From: Hydractinia symbiolongicarpus
Taxonomy: Eukaryota; Cnidaria; Hydrozoa; Anthoathecata; Hydractiniidae
DNA length: 64,000 nucleotides
Direction: 5' to 3'
NCBI RefSeq assembly: GCF_029227915.1
Contig: NC_079875.1
Location: 40,755,201 to 40,819,200 of the forward strand
Of this stretch, positions 24,193-37,999 are shown one piece after another. The notes beneath the pieces were generated by a model. That model saw only the letters and a program-made list of their open reading frames with translations. It was not told where the DNA came from and did no database searches. The translations under genes and the position numbers were made by a program. The number at the start of each line of letters is the position of its first letter. The first letter of the stretch is position 1.

Positions 24193-25410
24193 CATAAGAC
24201 TTGTAGTTTTTAAAAATGTTTTTATTTTTGATGAGACGCTGTATAAAAGAAGTTTAATCGCCGGCAAACGAAAAACCGCGACTTCCCGTAAATCCCGGAC
24301 TCGGCCCGTATAGTCAAAAGTATACAAAGAAAGTATCCAGGGAGTAAACTCATTTCCAAAACGATTTTTTAAATTATCTTTTCACCTCTAAAACGCATAA
24401 GACTTGCAGTTTTCAAAAATGTTTTCATTTTTGATGAGACGCTTAATGAAAGAGGTTTGATCGCCGGCAAACGAAATCCCGCGATTTCCCGTAAATTTCG
24501 GACTCGGCCTGTAAAGTCAAAAGTATACAAAGAAAGTACCCAGGGTGTAAACTCATTTCCCGAACGATTTTTTAAATTATTATTTCACCACTAAAGCCCA
24601 TGAGACTTGTAGTTTTTAAAAATGTTTTCATTTTTGATGAGACGCTGAATAATAGAAGTTTAATCGCCGGCAAACGAAAACCCGCGACTTCCCGTAAATC
24701 CCGGACTCGGCCCGTACAGTCAAAAGTATACAAAGAAAGTATCCAGGGAGTAAACTCATTTCCAAAACGATTTTTTAAATTATTTTTTCACCACTAAAAC
24801 GCATGAGACTTGTAGTTTTCAAAAATGTTTTCATTTTTGATGAGACGCTGAATAAAAGAAGTTTAATCGCCGGCAAACGAAAACCTGCGATTTCCCGTTA
24901 ATCCGGGACTCGGCCCGTATAGTCAAAAGTATGCAAAGAAAGTACGCAGTGTGTAAACTCATTTCCCGAACGTTTTTTTAAATTATTATTTCACCACTAA
25001 AGCCGATGAGACTTGTAGTTTTTAAAAATGTTTTCATTTTTGATGAGACGCTGAATAAAAGAAGTTTAATCGCCGCCAAACGAAAACCTGCGATTTCCCG
25101 TTAATCCCGGACTCGGCCCGTATAGTCAAAAGTATACAAAGAAAGTACCCAGGGTGTAAACTCATTTCCCGAACGATTTTTTAAATTATTATTTCACCAC
25201 TAAAACGCATGAGACTTGTAGTTTTTAAAAATGTTTTCATTTTTGATGAGACGCTGAATAAAAGAAGTTTAATCGCCGCCAAACGAAAACCTGCGATTTC
25301 CCGTTAATCCCGGACTCGGCCCGTATAGTCAAAAGTATACAAAGAAAGTACCCAGGGTGTAAACTCATTTCCCGAACGATTTTTTAAATTATTATTTCAC
25401 CACTAAAGCC
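24193..25410. repeat. 6-monomer HOR C2-P-Q-D2-R2-R (1,218 bp), copy 1
   Basis: This is exactly 6 x 203 bp. Private markers shared with the next copy are cataagac in both the C2 and P heads (24,193 and 24,397), aataatagaag in Q and ccgggactcgg in D2. Confidence 0.88.
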
Positions 25411-26426
25411 CATAAGACTTGTAGTTTTTAAAAATGTTTTTATTTTTGATGAGACGCTGTATAAAAGAAGTTTAATCGCCGGCAAACGAAAAACCGCGAC
25501 TTCCCGTAAATCCCGGACTCGGCCCGTATAGTCAAAAGTATACAAAGAAAGTATCCAGGGAGTAAACTCATTTCCAAAACGATTTTTTAAATTATCTTTT
25601 CACCTCTAAAACGCATAAGACTTGCAGTTTTCAAAAATGTTTTCATTTTTGATGAGACGCTTAATGAAAGAGGTTTGATCGCCGGCAAACGAAATCCCGC
25701 GATTTCCCGTAAATTTCGGACTCGGCCTGTAAAGTCAAAAGTATACAAAGAAAGTACCCAGGGTGTAAACTCATTTCCCGAACGATTTTTTAAATTATTA
25801 TTTGACCACTAAAGCCCATGAGACTTGTAGTTTTTAAAAATGTTTTCATTTTTGATGAGACGCTGAATAATAGAAGTTTAATCGCCGGCAAACGAAAACC
25901 CGCGACTTCCCGTAAATCCCGGACTCAGCCCGTACAGTCAAAAGTATACAAAGAAAGTATCCAGGGAGTAAACTCATTTCCAAAACGATTTTTTAAATTA
26001 TTTTTTCACCACTAAAACGCATGAGACTTGTAGTTTTCAAAAATGTTTTCATTTTTGATGAGACGCTGAATAAAAGAAGTTTAATCGCCGGCAAACGAAA
26101 ACCTGCGATTTCCCGTTAATCCGGGACTCGGCCCGTATAGTCAAAAGTATGCAAAGAAAGTACGCAGTGTGTAAACTCATTTCCCGAACGTTTTTTTAAA
26201 TTATTATTTCACCACTAAAGCCGATGAGACTTGTAGTTTTTAAAAATGTTTTCATTTTTGATGAGACGCTGAATAAAAGAAGTTTAATCGCCGCCAAACG
26301 AAAACCTGCGATTTCCCGTTAATCCCGGACTCGGCCCGTATAGTCAAAAGTATACAAAGAAAGTACCCAGGGTGTAAACTCATTTCCCGAACGATTTTTT
26401 AAATTATTATTTCACCACTAAAACGC
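25411..26426. repeat. 6-monomer HOR, copy 2 (first five monomers)
   Basis: All private markers of copy 1 recur at offset 1,218: cataagac at 25,411 and about 25,615, aataatagaag at about 25,868 and ccgggactcgg. New changes here are tttgaccac at about 25,802 and actcagcc at about 25,923. The sixth monomer is replaced by an S type. Confidence 0.87.
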
Positions 26427-28315
26427 ATGAGACTTGTAGTTTTTAAAAATGTTTTCATTTTTGATGAGACGCTGAATAAAAGAAGTTTAATCGCCGGCAA
26501 ACGAAAACCTGCGGTTTCCCGTAAATCCCGGACTCGGCCCGTATAGTCAAAAGTATACAAAGAAAGTACCCAGGGAGTAAACTCATTTCCCGAACGATTT
26601 TTTAAATTATTTTTTCACCACTAAAACGCATGAGACTTGTAGTTTTTAAAAATGTTTTCATTTTTGATGAGACGCTGAATAAAAGAAGTTTAATCGCCGC
26701 CAAACGAAAACCTGCGATTTCCCGTTAATCCCGGACTCGGCCCGTATAGTCAAAAGTATACAAAGAAAGTACCCAGGGTGTAAACTCATTTCCCGAACGG
26801 TTTTTTAAATTATTATTTCACCACTAAAACGCATGAGACTTGTAGTTTTCAAAAATGTTTTCATTTTTGATGAGACGCTGAATAAAAGAAGTTTAATCGC
26901 CGGCAAACGAAAACCTGCGGTTTCCCGTAAATCCCGGACTCGGCCCGTATAGTCAAAAGTATTCAAAGAAAGTACCCAGGGAGTAAACTCATTTCCCGAA
27001 CGATTTTTTAAATTATTTTTTCACCACTAAAACGCATCAGACTTGTAGTTTTTAAAAATGTTTTCATTTTTGATGAGACGCTTAATGAAAGTGGTTTAAT
27101 CGCCGGCAAACGAAAACCCGCGATTTCCCGTTAATCCCGGGCTTGGCCCGTATAGTCGAATGTATACAAAGAAAGTACCCTGTGAGTAAACTCATTTCCA
27201 AAACGATTTTTTAAATTATTTTTTCACCACTAAAACGCATGAGACTTGTAGTTTTTAAAAATGTTTTCATTTTTGATTAGACGCTGAATAAATGAAGTTT
27301 AATTGCCGGCAAACGAAAACCCGCCATTTGCCGTAAACCCCGGACTCGGCGCGTATAGTCAAAAGTATACAAAGAAATTACCCAGGGAGTAAACTCATTT
27401 CCCGAACGATTTTTTAAATTATTTTTTCACCACTAAAACGCATGAGACTTGTAGTTTTCAAAAATGTTTTCATTTTTGATGAGACGCTGAATAAATGAAG
27501 TTTAATTGCCGGCAAACGAAAACCCGCCATTTGCCGTACACCCCGGACTCGGCGCGTATAGTCAAAAGAATACAAAGAAAGTACCCAGGGAGTAAACTCA
27601 TTTCTCGAACGATTTTTTAAATTATTTTTTCACCACTAAAACGCATGAGACTTGTAGTTTTCAAAAATGTTTTCATTTTTGATGAGACGCTGAATAAAAG
27701 AAGTTTAATCGCCGGCAAACGAAAACCTGCGATTTCCCGTTAATCCCGGACTCGGCCTGTAAAGTCAAAAGTATACAAAGAAAGTACCCAGGGTGTAAAC
27801 TCATTTCCCGAACGATTTTTTAAATTATTATTTCACCACTAAAGCCCATGAGACTTGTAGTTTTTAAAAATGTTTTTATTTTTGATGAGACGCTGTATAA
27901 AAGAAGTTTAATCGCCGGCAAACGAAAACCCGCCATTTGCCGTAAACCCCGGACTCGGCGCGTATAGTCAAAAGTATACAAAGAAAGTACCCAGGGAGTA
28001 AACTCATTTCCCGAACGATTTTTTAAATTATTTTTTCACCACTAAAACGCATGAGACTTGTAGTTTTCAAAAATGTTTTCATTTTTGATGAGACGCTGAA
28101 TAAATGAAGTTTAATTGCCGGCAAACGAAAACCCGCCATTTGCCGTAAACCCCGGACTCGGCGCGTATAGTCAAAAGTATACAAAGAAAGTACCCAGGGA
28201 GTAAACTCATTTCTCGAACGATTTTTTAAATTATTTTTTCACCACTAAAACGCATGAGACTTGTAGTTTTCAAAAATGTTTTCATTTTTGATGAGACGCT
28301 GAATAAAAGAAGTTT
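25880..28315. repeat. 12-monomer tandem duplication (2,436 bp), copy 1
   Basis: Markers at 25,922 (gactcagcc), 26,961 (attcaaag) and about 27,752 (ctcggcctgt) each recur exactly 2,436 bp later; 2,436 is 12 x 203. Other shared rare features are cagtgtgtaaac, cccgaacggtttt, gattagac with gaaattaccc, and gtacacc. I found no difference between the two copies by eye, so this is probably the youngest duplication in the window. Confidence 0.88.
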
Positions 28316-30751
28316 AATCGCCGGCAAACGAAAACCCGCGACTTCCCGTAAATCCCGGACTCAGCCCGTACAGTCAAAAGTATACAAAGAAAGTATCCAG
28401 GGAGTAAACTCATTTCCAAAACGATTTTTTAAATTATTTTTTCACCACTAAAACGCATGAGACTTGTAGTTTTCAAAAATGTTTTCATTTTTGATGAGAC
28501 GCTGAATAAAAGAAGTTTAATCGCCGGCAAACGAAAACCTGCGATTTCCCGTTAATCCGGGACTCGGCCCGTATAGTCAAAAGTATGCAAAGAAAGTACG
28601 CAGTGTGTAAACTCATTTCCCGAACGTTTTTTTAAATTATTATTTCACCACTAAAGCCGATGAGACTTGTAGTTTTTAAAAATGTTTTCATTTTTGATGA
28701 GACGCTGAATAAAAGAAGTTTAATCGCCGCCAAACGAAAACCTGCGATTTCCCGTTAATCCCGGACTCGGCCCGTATAGTCAAAAGTATACAAAGAAAGT
28801 ACCCAGGGTGTAAACTCATTTCCCGAACGATTTTTTAAATTATTATTTCACCACTAAAACGCATGAGACTTGTAGTTTTTAAAAATGTTTTCATTTTTGA
28901 TGAGACGCTGAATAAAAGAAGTTTAATCGCCGGCAAACGAAAACCTGCGGTTTCCCGTAAATCCCGGACTCGGCCCGTATAGTCAAAAGTATACAAAGAA
29001 AGTACCCAGGGAGTAAACTCATTTCCCGAACGATTTTTTAAATTATTTTTTCACCACTAAAACGCATGAGACTTGTAGTTTTTAAAAATGTTTTCATTTT
29101 TGATGAGACGCTGAATAAAAGAAGTTTAATCGCCGCCAAACGAAAACCTGCGATTTCCCGTTAATCCCGGACTCGGCCCGTATAGTCAAAAGTATACAAA
29201 GAAAGTACCCAGGGTGTAAACTCATTTCCCGAACGGTTTTTTAAATTATTATTTCACCACTAAAACGCATGAGACTTGTAGTTTTCAAAAATGTTTTCAT
29301 TTTTGATGAGACGCTGAATAAAAGAAGTTTAATCGCCGGCAAACGAAAACCTGCGGTTTCCCGTAAATCCCGGACTCGGCCCGTATAGTCAAAAGTATTC
29401 AAAGAAAGTACCCAGGGAGTAAACTCATTTCCCGAACGATTTTTTAAATTATTTTTTCACCACTAAAACGCATCAGACTTGTAGTTTTTAAAAATGTTTT
29501 CATTTTTGATGAGACGCTTAATGAAAGTGGTTTAATCGCCGGCAAACGAAAACCCGCGATTTCCCGTTAATCCCGGGCTTGGCCCGTATAGTCGAATGTA
29601 TACAAAGAAAGTACCCTGTGAGTAAACTCATTTCCAAAACGATTTTTTAAATTATTTTTTCACCACTAAAACGCATGAGACTTGTAGTTTTTAAAAATGT
29701 TTTCATTTTTGATTAGACGCTGAATAAATGAAGTTTAATTGCCGGCAAACGAAAACCCGCCATTTGCCGTAAACCCCGGACTCGGCGCGTATAGTCAAAA
29801 GTATACAAAGAAATTACCCAGGGAGTAAACTCATTTCCCGAACGATTTTTTAAATTATTTTTTCACCACTAAAACGCATGAGACTTGTAGTTTTCAAAAA
29901 TGTTTTCATTTTTGATGAGACGCTGAATAAATGAAGTTTAATTGCCGGCAAACGAAAACCCGCCATTTGCCGTACACCCCGGACTCGGCGCGTATAGTCA
30001 AAAGAATACAAAGAAAGTACCCAGGGAGTAAACTCATTTCTCGAACGATTTTTTAAATTATTTTTTCACCACTAAAACGCATGAGACTTGTAGTTTTCAA
30101 AAATGTTTTCATTTTTGATGAGACGCTGAATAAAAGAAGTTTAATCGCCGGCAAACGAAAACCTGCGATTTCCCGTTAATCCCGGACTCGGCCTGTAAAG
30201 TCAAAAGTATACAAAGAAAGTACCCAGGGTGTAAACTCATTTCCCGAACGATTTTTTAAATTATTATTTCACCACTAAAGCCCATGAGACTTGTAGTTTT
30301 TAAAAATGTTTTTATTTTTGATGAGACGCTGTATAAAAGAAGTTTAATCGCCGGCAAACGAAAACCCGCCATTTGCCGTAAACCCCGGACTCGGCGCGTA
30401 TAGTCAAAAGTATACAAAGAAAGTACCCAGGGAGTAAACTCATTTCCCGAACGATTTTTTAAATTATTTTTTCACCACTAAAACGCATGAGACTTGTAGT
30501 TTTCAAAAATGTTTTCATTTTTGATGAGACGCTGAATAAATGAAGTTTAATTGCCGGCAAACGAAAACCCGCCATTTGCCGTAAACCCCGGACTCGGCGC
30601 GTATAGTCAAAAGTATACAAAGAAAGTACCCAGGGAGTAAACTCATTTCTCGAACGATTTTTTAAATTATTTTTTCACCACTAAAACGCATGAGACTTGT
30701 AGTTTTCAAAAATGTTTTCATTTTTGATGAGACGCTGAATAAAAGAAGTTT
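28316..30751. repeat. 12-monomer tandem duplication (2,436 bp), copy 2
   Basis: This is the partner of 25,880-28,315. The match stops just past 30,751, where cctgcgatttcccgttaat stands in place of cccgcgacttcccgtaaat. The duplication therefore closes at a crossover inside one monomer (28,254-28,456 in copy 1), whose head comes from one class and whose body comes from Q. Confidence 0.88.
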
Positions 30752-32313
30752 AATCGCCGGCAAACGAAAACCTGCGATTTCCCGTTAATCCCGGACTCGG
30801 CCCGTATAGTCAAAAGTATACAAAGAAAGTACCCAGGGTGTAAACTCATTTCCCGAACGATTTTTTAAATTATTATTTCACCACTAAAGCCCATGAGACT
30901 TGTAGTTTTCAAAAATGTTTTCATTTTTGATGAGACGCTGAATAAAAGAAGTTTAATCGCCGGCAAACGAAAACCTGCGGTTTCCCGTAAATCCCGGACT
31001 CGGCCCGTATAGTCAAAAGTATACAAAGAAAGTACCCAGGGAGTAAACTCATTTCCCGAACGATTTTTTAAATTATTTTTTCACCACTAAAACGCATGAG
31101 ACTTGTAGTTTTCAAAAATGTTTTCATTTTTGATGAGACGCTGAATAAAAGAAGTTTAATCGCCGGCAAACGAAAACCTGCGATTTCCCGTTAATCCCGG
31201 ACTCGGCCCGTATAGTCAAAAGTATGCAAAGAAAGTACGCAGGGTGTAAACTCATTTCCCGAACGTTTTTTTAAATTATTATTTCACCACTAAAGCCGAT
31301 GAGACTTGTAGTTTTTAAAAATGTTTTCATTTTTGATGAGACGCTGAATAAAAGAAGTTTAATCGCCGCCAAACGAAAACCTGCGATTTCCCGTTAATCC
31401 CGGACTCGGCCCGTATAGTCAAAAGTATACAAAGAAAGTACCCAGGGTGTAAACTCATTTCCCGAACGATTTTTTAAATTATTATTTCACCACTAAAGCC
31501 CATGAGACTTGTAGTTTTTAAAAATGTTTTTATTTTTGATGAGACGCTGTATAAAAGAAGTTTAATCGCCGGCAAACGAAAAACCGCGACTTCCCGTAAA
31601 TCCCGGACTCGGCCCGTATAGTCAAAAGTATACAAAGAAAGTATCCAGGGAGTAAACTCATTTCCAAAACGATTTTTTAAATTATCTTTTCACCTCTAAA
31701 ACGCATGAGACTTGCAGTTTTCAAAAATGTTTTCATTTTTGATGAGACGCTTAATGAAAGAGGTTTGATCGCCGGCAAACGAAATCCTGCGATTTCCCGT
31801 AAATTTCGGACTCGGCCTGTAAAGTCAAAAGTATACAAAGAAAGTACCCAGGGTGTAAACTCATTTCCCGAACGATTTTTTAAATTATTATTTCACCACT
31901 AAAGCCCATGAGACTTGTAGTTTTTAAAAATGTTTTCATTTTTGATGAGACGCTGAATAAAAGAAGTTTAATCGCCGGCAAACGAAAACCCGCGACTTCC
32001 CGTAAATCCCGGACTCGGCCCGTACAGTCAAAAGTATACAAAGAAAGTATCCAGGGAGTAAACTCATTTCCAAAACGATTTTTTAAATTATTTTTTCACC
32101 ACTAAAACGCATGAGACTTGTAGTTTTCAAAAATGTTTTCATTTTTGATGAGACGCTGAATAAAAGAAGTTTAATCGCCGGCAAACGAAAACCTGCGATT
32201 TCCCGTTAATCCCGGACTCGGCCCGTATAGTCAAAAGTATGCAAAGAAAGTACGCAGGGTGTAAACTCATTTCCCGAACGTTTTTTTAAATTATTATTTC
32301 ACCACTAAAGCCG
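30752..32313. repeat. Transition into P-anchored HORs
   Basis: About eight monomers: end of a ctgcgatt type, S with a cccatgag head, D2, R2, C2, P (31,705), Q (31,908), D2 (32,111). From P onward this begins a 13-monomer interval to the next P at 34,345. Confidence 0.75.
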
Positions 32314-32516
32314 ACGAGACTTGTAGTTTTTAAAAATGTTTTCATTTTTGATGAGACGCTGAATAAAAGAAGTTTAATCGCCGGCAAACGAAAACCTGCG
32401 GTTTCCCGTAAATCCCGGACTCGGCCCGTATAGTCAAAAGTATACAAAGAAAGTACCCAGGGAGTAAACTCATTTCCCGAACGATTTTTTAAATTATTTT
32501 TTCACCACTAAAACGC
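32314..32516. repeat. Chimeric monomer, R2 head and S body
   Basis: The head ccgacgagac is an R2 head with a private T-to-C change. The body has gccggcaaac, ctgcggttt and gtacccagggag, which is S. At 47,543-47,948 the same private head belongs to a full R2 followed by a full S before X. Here R2 and S are collapsed into one monomer of exactly 203 bp before X (32,517), as expected from an in-register deletion of one unit. Confidence 0.85.
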
Positions 32517-32944
32517 ATCAGACTTGTAGTTTTTAAAAATGTTTTCATTTTTGATGAGACGCTTAATGAAAGTGGTTTAATCGCCGGCAAACGAAAACCC
32601 GCGATTTCCCGTTAATCCCGGGCTTGGCCCGTATAGTCGAATGTATACAAAGAAAGTACCCTGTGAGTAAACTCATTTCCAAAACGATTTTTTAAATTAT
32701 TTTTTCACCACTAAAACGCATGAGACTTGTAGTTTTTAAAAATGTTTTCATTTTTGATTAGACGCTGAATAAATGAAGTTTAATTGCCGGCAAACGAAAA
32801 CCCGCCATTTGCCGTAAACCCCGGACTCGGCGCGTATAGTCAAAAGTATACAAAGAAATTACCCAGGGAGTAAACTCATTTCCCGAACGATTTTTTAAAT
32901 TATTTTTTCACCACTAAAACGCATGAGACTTGTAGTTTTCAAAA

Positions 32945-34772
32945 ATGTTTTCATTTTTGATGAGACGCTGAATAAATGAAGTTTAATTGCCGGCAAACGA
33001 AAACCCGCCATTTGCCGTACACCCCGGACTCGGCGCGTATAGTCAAAAGAATACAAAGAAAGTACCCAGGGAGTAAACTCATTTCTCGAACGATTTTTTA
33101 AATTATTTTTTCACCACTAAAACGCATGAGACTTGTAGTTTTCAAAAATGTTTTCATTTTTGATGAGACGCTGAATAAAAGAAGTTTAATCGCCGGCAAA
33201 CGAAAACCTGCGATTTCCCGTTAATCCCGGACTCGGCCCGTATAGTCAAAAGTATACAAAGAAAGTACCCAGGGTGTAAACTCATTTCCCGAACGATTTT
33301 TTAAATTATTATTTCACCACTAAAGCCCATGAGACTTGTAGTTTTTAAAAATGTTTTTATTTTTGATGAGACGCTGTATAAAAGAAGTTTAATCGCCGGC
33401 AAACGAAAAACCGCGACTTCCCGTAAATCCCGGACTCGGCCCGTATAGTCAAAAAGTATACAAAGAAAGTACCCTGTGAGTAAACTCATTTCCAAAACGA
33501 TTTTTTAAATCATCTTTTCACCACTAAAACGCATGAGACTTGTAGTTTTTAAAAATGTTTTCATTTTTGATGAGACGCTGAATAAATGAAGTTTAATTGC
33601 CGGCAAACGAAAAACCGCCATTTGCCGTAAACCCCGGACTTGGCCCGTATAGTCAAAAGTATACAAAGAAAGTACCCAGGGAGTAAACTCATTTCCCGAA
33701 CGATTTTTTAAATTATTTTTTCACCACTAAAACGCATGAGACTTGTAGTTTTCAAAAATGTTTTCATTTTTGATGAGACGCTAAATAAAAGAAGTTTAAT
33801 CGCCGGCAAACGAAAACCTGCGATTTCCCGTTAATCCCGGACTCGGCCCGTATAGTCAAAAGTATGCAAAGAAAGTACGCAGGGTGTAAACTCATTTCCC
33901 GAACGTTTTTTTAAATTATTATTTCACCACTAAAGCCGATGAGACTTGTAGTTTTTAAAAATGTTTTCATTTTTGATGAGACGCTGAATAAAAGAAGTTT
34001 AATCGCCGCCAAACGAAAACCTGCGATTTCCCGTTAATCCCGGACTCGGCCCGTATAGTCAAAAGTATACAAAGAAAGTACCCAGGGTGTAAACTCATTT
34101 CCCGAACGATTTTTTAAATTATTATTTCACCACTAAAGCCCATGAGACTTGTAGTTTTTAAAAATGTTTTTATTTTTGATGAGACGCTGTATAAAAGAAG
34201 TTTAATCGCCGGCAAACGAAAAACCGCGACTTCCCGTAAATCCCGGACTCGGCCCGTATAGTCAAAAGTATACAAAGAAAGTATCCAGGGAGTAAACTCA
34301 TTTCCAAAACGATTTTTTAAATTATCTTTTCACCTCTAAAACGCATGAGACTTGCAGTTTTCAAAAATGTTTTCATTTTTGATGAGACGCTTAATGAAAG
34401 AGGTTTGATCGCCGGCAAACAAAATCCCGCGATTTCCCGTAAATTTCGGACTCGGCCTGTAAAGTCAAAAGTATACAAAGAAAGTACCCAGGGTGTAAAC
34501 TCATTTCCCGAACGATTTTTTAAATTATTATTTCACCACTAAAGCCCATGAGACTTGTAGTTTTTAAAAATGTTTTCATTTTTGATGAGACGCTGAATAA
34601 AAGAAGTTTAATCGCCGGCAAACGAAAACCCGCGACTTCCCGTAAATCCCGGACTCGGCCCGTACAGTCAAAAGTATACAAAGAAAGTATCCAGGGAGTA
34701 AACTCATTTCCAAAACGATTTTTTAAATTATTTTTTCACCACTAAAACGCATGAGACTTGTAGTTTTCAAAA
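32945..34772. repeat. 9-monomer HOR (1,828 bp), copy 1
   Basis: The order is gtacacc A type, ctgcgatt type, C, V, D2 (with gacgctaaataaaag at about 33,781), R2, C2, P (34,345), Q. The gtacacc marker at 33,017 recurs at 34,845. Confidence 0.87.
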
Positions 34773-36600
34773 ATGTTTTCATTTTTGATGAGACGCTGAA
34801 TAAATGAAGTTTAATTGCCGGCAAACGAAAACCCGCCATTTGCCGTACACCCCGGACTCGGCGCGTATAGTCAAAAGAATACAAAGAAAGTACCCAGGGA
34901 GTAAACTCATTTCTCGAACGATTTTTTAAATTATTTTTTCACCACTAAAACGCATGAGACTTGTAGTTTTCAAAAATGTTTTCATTTTTGATGAGACGCT
35001 GAATAAAAGAAGTTTAATCGCCGGCAAACGAAAACCTGCGATTTCCCGTTAATCCCGGACTCGGCCCGTATAGTCAAAAGTATACAAAGAAAGTACCCAG
35101 GGTGTAAACTCATTTCCCGAACGATTTTTTAAATTATTATTTCACCACTAAAGCCCATGAGACTTGTAGTTTTTAAAAATGTTTTTATTTTTGATGAGAC
35201 GCTGTATAAAAGAAGTTTAATCGCCGGCAAACGAAAAACCGCGACTTCCCGTAAATCCCGGACTCGGCCCGTATAGTCAAAAAGTATACAAAGAAAGTAC
35301 CCTGTGAGTAAACTCATTTCCAAAACGATTTTTTAAATCATCTTTTCACCACTAAAACGCATGAGACTTGTAGTTTTTAAAAATGTTTTCATTTTTGATG
35401 AGACGCTGAATAAATGAAGTTTAATTGCCGGCAAACGAAAAACCGCCATTTGCCGTAAACCCCGGACTCGGCCCGTATAGTCAAAAGTATACAAAGAAAG
35501 TACCCAGGGAGTAAACTCATTTCCCGAACGATTTTTTAAATTATTTTTTCACCACTAAAACGCATGAGACTTGTAATTTTCAAAAATGTTTTCATTTTTG
35601 ATGAGACGCTAAATAAAAGAAGTTTAATCGCCGGCAAACGAAAACCTGCGATTTCCCGTTAATCCCGGACTCGGCCCGTATAGTCAAAAGTATGCAAAGA
35701 AAGTACGCAGGGTGTAAACTCATTTCCCGAACGTTTTTTTAAATTATTATTTCACCACTAAAGCCGATGAGACTTGTAATTTTTAAAAATGTTTTCATTT
35801 TTGATGAGACGCTGAATAAAAGAAGTTTAATCGCCGCCAAACGAAAACCTGCGATTTCCCGTTAATCCCGGACTCGGCCCGTATAGTCAAAAGTATACAA
35901 AGAAAGTACCCAGGGTGTAAACTCATTTCCCGAACGATTTTTTAAATTATTATTTCACCACTAAAGCCCATGAGACTTGTAGTTTTTAAAAATGTTTTTA
36001 TTTTTGATGAAACGCTGTATAAAAGAAGTTTAATCGCCGGCAAACGAAAAACCGCGACTTCCCGTAAATCCCGGACTCGGCCCGTATAGTCAAAAGTATA
36101 CAAAGAAAGTATCCAGGGAGTAAACTCATTTCCAAAACGATTTTTTAAATTATCTTTTCACCTCTAAAACGCATGAGACTTGCAGTTTTCAAAAATGTTT
36201 TCATTTTTGATGAGACGCTTAATGAAAGAGGTTTGATCGCCGGCAAACAAAATCCCGCGATTTCCCGTAAATTTCGGACTCGGCCTGTAAAGTCAAAAGT
36301 ATACAAAGAAAGTACCCAGGGTGTAAACTCATTTCCCGAACGATTTTTTAAATTATTATTTCACCACTAAAGCCCATGAGACTTGTAGTTTTTAAAAATG
36401 TTTTCATTTTTGATGAGACGCTGAATAAAAGAAGTTTAATCGCCGGCAAACGAAAACCCGCGACTTCCCGTAAATCCCGGACTCGGCCCGTACAGTCAAA
36501 AGTATACAAAGAAAGTATCCAGGGAGTAAACTCATTTCCAAAACGATTTTTTAAATTATTTTTTCACCACTAAAACGCATGAGACTTGTAGTTTTCAAAA
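34773..36600. repeat. 9-monomer HOR (1,828 bp), copy 2
   Basis: This repeats the preceding unit at offset 1,828, including gctaaataaaag at about 35,609. Private changes are acttgtaatt in two adjacent heads (about 35,576 and 35,779) and gatgaaacgctg near 36,009. The copies otherwise look nearly identical. Confidence 0.87.
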
Positions 36601-37999
36601 ATGTTTTCATTTTTGATGAGACGCTGAATAAAAGAAGTTTAATCGCCGCCAAACGAAAACCTGCGATTTCCCGTTAATCCCGGACTCGGCCCGTATAGTC
36701 AAAAGTATACAAAGAAAGTACCCAGGGTGTAAACTCATTTCCCGAACGGTTTTTTAAATTATTATTTCACCACTAAAACGCATGAGACTTGTAGTTTTCA
36801 AAAATGTTTTCATTTTTGATGAGACGCTGAATAAAAGAAGTTTAATCGCCGGCAAACGAAAACCCGCGACTTCCCGTAAATTCCGGACTCGGCCCGTACA
36901 GTCAAAAGTATACAAAGAAAGTATCCAGGGAGTAAACTCATTTCCAAAACGATTTTTTAAATTATTTTTTCACCACTAAAACGCATGAGACTTGTAGTTT
37001 TCAAAAATGTTTTCATTTTTGATGAGACGCTGAATAAAAGAAGTTTAATCGCCGCCAAACGAAAACCTGCGATTTCCCGTTAATCCCGGACTCGGCCCGT
37101 ATAGTCAAAAGTATACAAAGAAAGTACCCAGGGTGTAAACTCATTTCCCGAACGGTTTTTTAAATTATTATTTCACCACTAAAACGCATGAGACTTGTAG
37201 TTTTCAAAAATGTTTTCATTTTTGATGAGACGCTGAATAAAAGAAGTTTAATCGCCGGCAAACGAAAACCTGCGGTTTCCCGTAAATCCCGGACTCGACC
37301 CGTATAGTCAAAAGTATACAAAGAAAGTACCCAGGGAGTAAACTCATTTCCCGAACGATTTTTTAAATTATTTTTTCACCACTAAAACGCATCAGACTTG
37401 TAGTTTTTAAAAATGTTTTCATTTTTGATGAGACGCTGAATAAAAGAAGTTTAATCGCCGGCAAACGAAAACCTGCGGTTTCCCGTAAATCCCGGACTCG
37501 GCCCGTATAGTCAAAAGTATACAAAGAAAGTACCCAGGGAGTAAACTCATTTCCCGAACGATTTTTTAAATTATTTTTTCACCACTAAAACGCATGAGAC
37601 TTGTAGTTTTTAAAAATGTTTTCATTTTTGATGAGACGCTGAATAAAAGAAGTTTAATCGCCGCCAAACGAAAACCTGCGATTTCCCGTTAATCCCGGAC
37701 TCGGCCCGTATAGTCAAAAGTATACAAAGAAAGTACCCAGGGTGTAAACTCATTTCCCGAACGGTTTTTTAAATTATTATTTCACCACTAAAACGCATGA
37801 GACTTGTAGTTTTCAAAAATGTTTTCATTTTTGATGAGACGCTGAATAAAAGAAGTTTAATCGCCGGCAAACGAAAACCTGCGGTTTCCCGTAAATCCCG
37901 GACTCGGCCCGTATAGTCAAAAGTATACAAAGAAAGTATCCAGGGAGTAAACTCATTTCCAAAACGATTTTTTAAATTATCTTTTCACCTCTAAAACGC
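36173..37999. repeat. 9-monomer P-anchored HOR P-Q-R-Q-R-S-T-U-S
   Basis: Monomer starts are P 36,173, Q 36,376, R 36,579, Q 36,782, R 36,985, S 37,188, T 37,391 (atcagac head, ctgcggttt body), U 37,594 (gtttttaaa head, cgccgcc body) and an S variant 37,797 whose cacctc tail leads into P. The first two monomers are also the end of the preceding HOR copy. The cccgaacggtttt tail marks R and U. Confidence 0.88.
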
